The notes under the pieces: model-generated
What the model was told of the DNA's origin: nothing
Seen by the model: the letters and a program-made list of their open reading frames with translations, nothing else
Database searches by the model: none
Program-made: the position numbers and the translations under genes
Shown here: piece after piece, positions 63,566 through 64,000 of the stretch
How the letters are laid out: the number at the start of each line of letters is the position of its first letter
How positions within the stretch are numbered: the stretch's first letter is position 1
Source of the DNA: Methylomicrobium sp035916875
GTDB taxonomy: Bacteria > Pseudomonadota > Gammaproteobacteria > Methylococcales > Methylomonadaceae
Length of the DNA: 64,000 bases
Direction: 5' to 3'
Assembly (NCBI RefSeq): GCF_035916875.1
Contig: NZ_JAXUHN010000086.1
Span: forward strand, 1-64,000

Positions 63566-64000
63566 TCACCAACCGGCTTTACGGATAGGATCTCTTAACC
63601 TAATCCGCTCCAGCCAATGGCTTGCCGGCTCCGGTTTCGACAAGGCATAACCCTGACGATACTTCGCTCCGCTCTGCTCGGCAATGGACAATTGCTGCTC
63701 GGTTTCAATGCCTTGAACGACGACCTCGCCTCCAGTTTCATGAATCAGATCGATGATCCTGGGCAAAACGTGGCTGACTTTTTCATTGACGGCCGCTTCA
63801 TGGATCAAATCCCCATGCAATTTGACGAAGTCAGGCGTAATATTCCATAGCCTTTTGACGTAGGTCAGCTCCCTGCCAAAATCCGCGATCGCGATTTTGA
63901 ATCCGCGATCGCGGAAATTCCGCAACGCCTTGTCAAGCACGTTACGGTCATCCAAAAAGCTTTCTTCGAGTTCGATTACAACCTGGTCCACCGGCACGGA
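63566..64000 (-). CDS. EAL-domain protein, C-terminal part (5' end outside the window)
   Basis: The frame is open to the window edge. It matches the last 145 residues of an EAL phosphodiesterase domain: QVVIELEESFL near the edge, KIAIADFGRELTYVKRLWNI and DFVKLHGDLIHEAA, then VVVQGIETEQQL. The usual DDFGTGYSS is changed to ADFGRELTY, losing the second aspartate that binds metal, so this domain may be inactive and act as a c-di-GMP or protein binder. The N-terminal part is not visible. Confidence 0.75.
   Translation of the reverse strand, partial: SVPVDQVVIELEESFLDDRNVLDKALRNFRDRGFKIAIADFGRELTYVKRLWNITPDFVKLHGDLIHEAAVNEKVSHVLPRIIDLIHETGGEVVVQGIETEQQLSIAEQSGAKYRQGYALSKPEPASHWLERIRLRDPIRKAGW

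Overview
The window looks like the chromosome of a Gram-negative gammaproteobacterium. The housekeeping genes on the right (dusA-folE-hemH, purT, a DUF4124/SLT lytic transglycosylase, PAS/GGDEF/EAL proteins and a TonB-dependent receptor remnant) fit that class. A methanotroph of the Methylococcales type is plausible from gene content and insertion-sequence load, but that is an inference; no methane-oxidation gene lies in the window.

Layout. (1) 1-825: broken insertion sequences, with IS3-type ends around an IS66 remnant and a small element with terminal inverted repeats. (2) 823-42836: one large, AT-rich polysaccharide biosynthesis locus, all on the minus strand, so it is read from right to left. 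It starts with a phosphoglycosyl transferase (41661-42836) and a giant secreted mosaic protein of 3045 residues (32103-41240). Then come nucleotide-sugar genes of the wbpD/wbpB/wbpE type, an uncharacterised protein coupled to a formyltransferase, and an epimerase/aminotransferase pair. After these are a Wzz-like chain-length protein with a separate BY-kinase-like ATPase, a DUF354 protein, a WecB-type epimerase, and several glycosyltransferases. The last part holds an alpha/alpha-toroid protein, a GNAT protein, an asparagine-synthase-like amidotransferase, another epimerase/oxidoreductase pair, a methyltransferase, a Wzy/ligase-type polymerase and a polysaccharide deacetylase. Degenerate insertion sequences of IS1595, IS21, IS481 and ISL3 type (3430-7565) interrupt the locus. 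(3) 42837-49800: a second mobile-DNA zone, with an IS200-type element holding an intact IS5-type insertion, a complete-looking group II intron, IS66 and IS3 pieces, a TonB-dependent receptor fragment and an IS701-type pseudogene. (4) 49847-64000: GC-richer core genes, mostly on the plus strand.

How it works together. The polysaccharide genes imply a Wzy-dependent pathway. The phosphoglycosyl transferase loads the first sugar on the lipid carrier; glycosyltransferases extend it with sugars that may be diamino-uronic, N-formylated or amidated; Wzy polymerises; Wzz and the BY-kinase set length; the deacetylase trims the product. No Wzx flippase and no Wza outer-membrane exporter are visible, so they must lie elsewhere or be missing. 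The giant protein, built of WD40 repeats, an amidotransferase-like fold, a deacetylase-like domain, Ig-like/DUF4082 modules, a dimethylformamidase-beta-like domain, FN3 and a C-terminal beta-rich domain, sits second in the locus and is the best candidate for something undescribed. No rRNA, tRNA or CRISPR array was seen.
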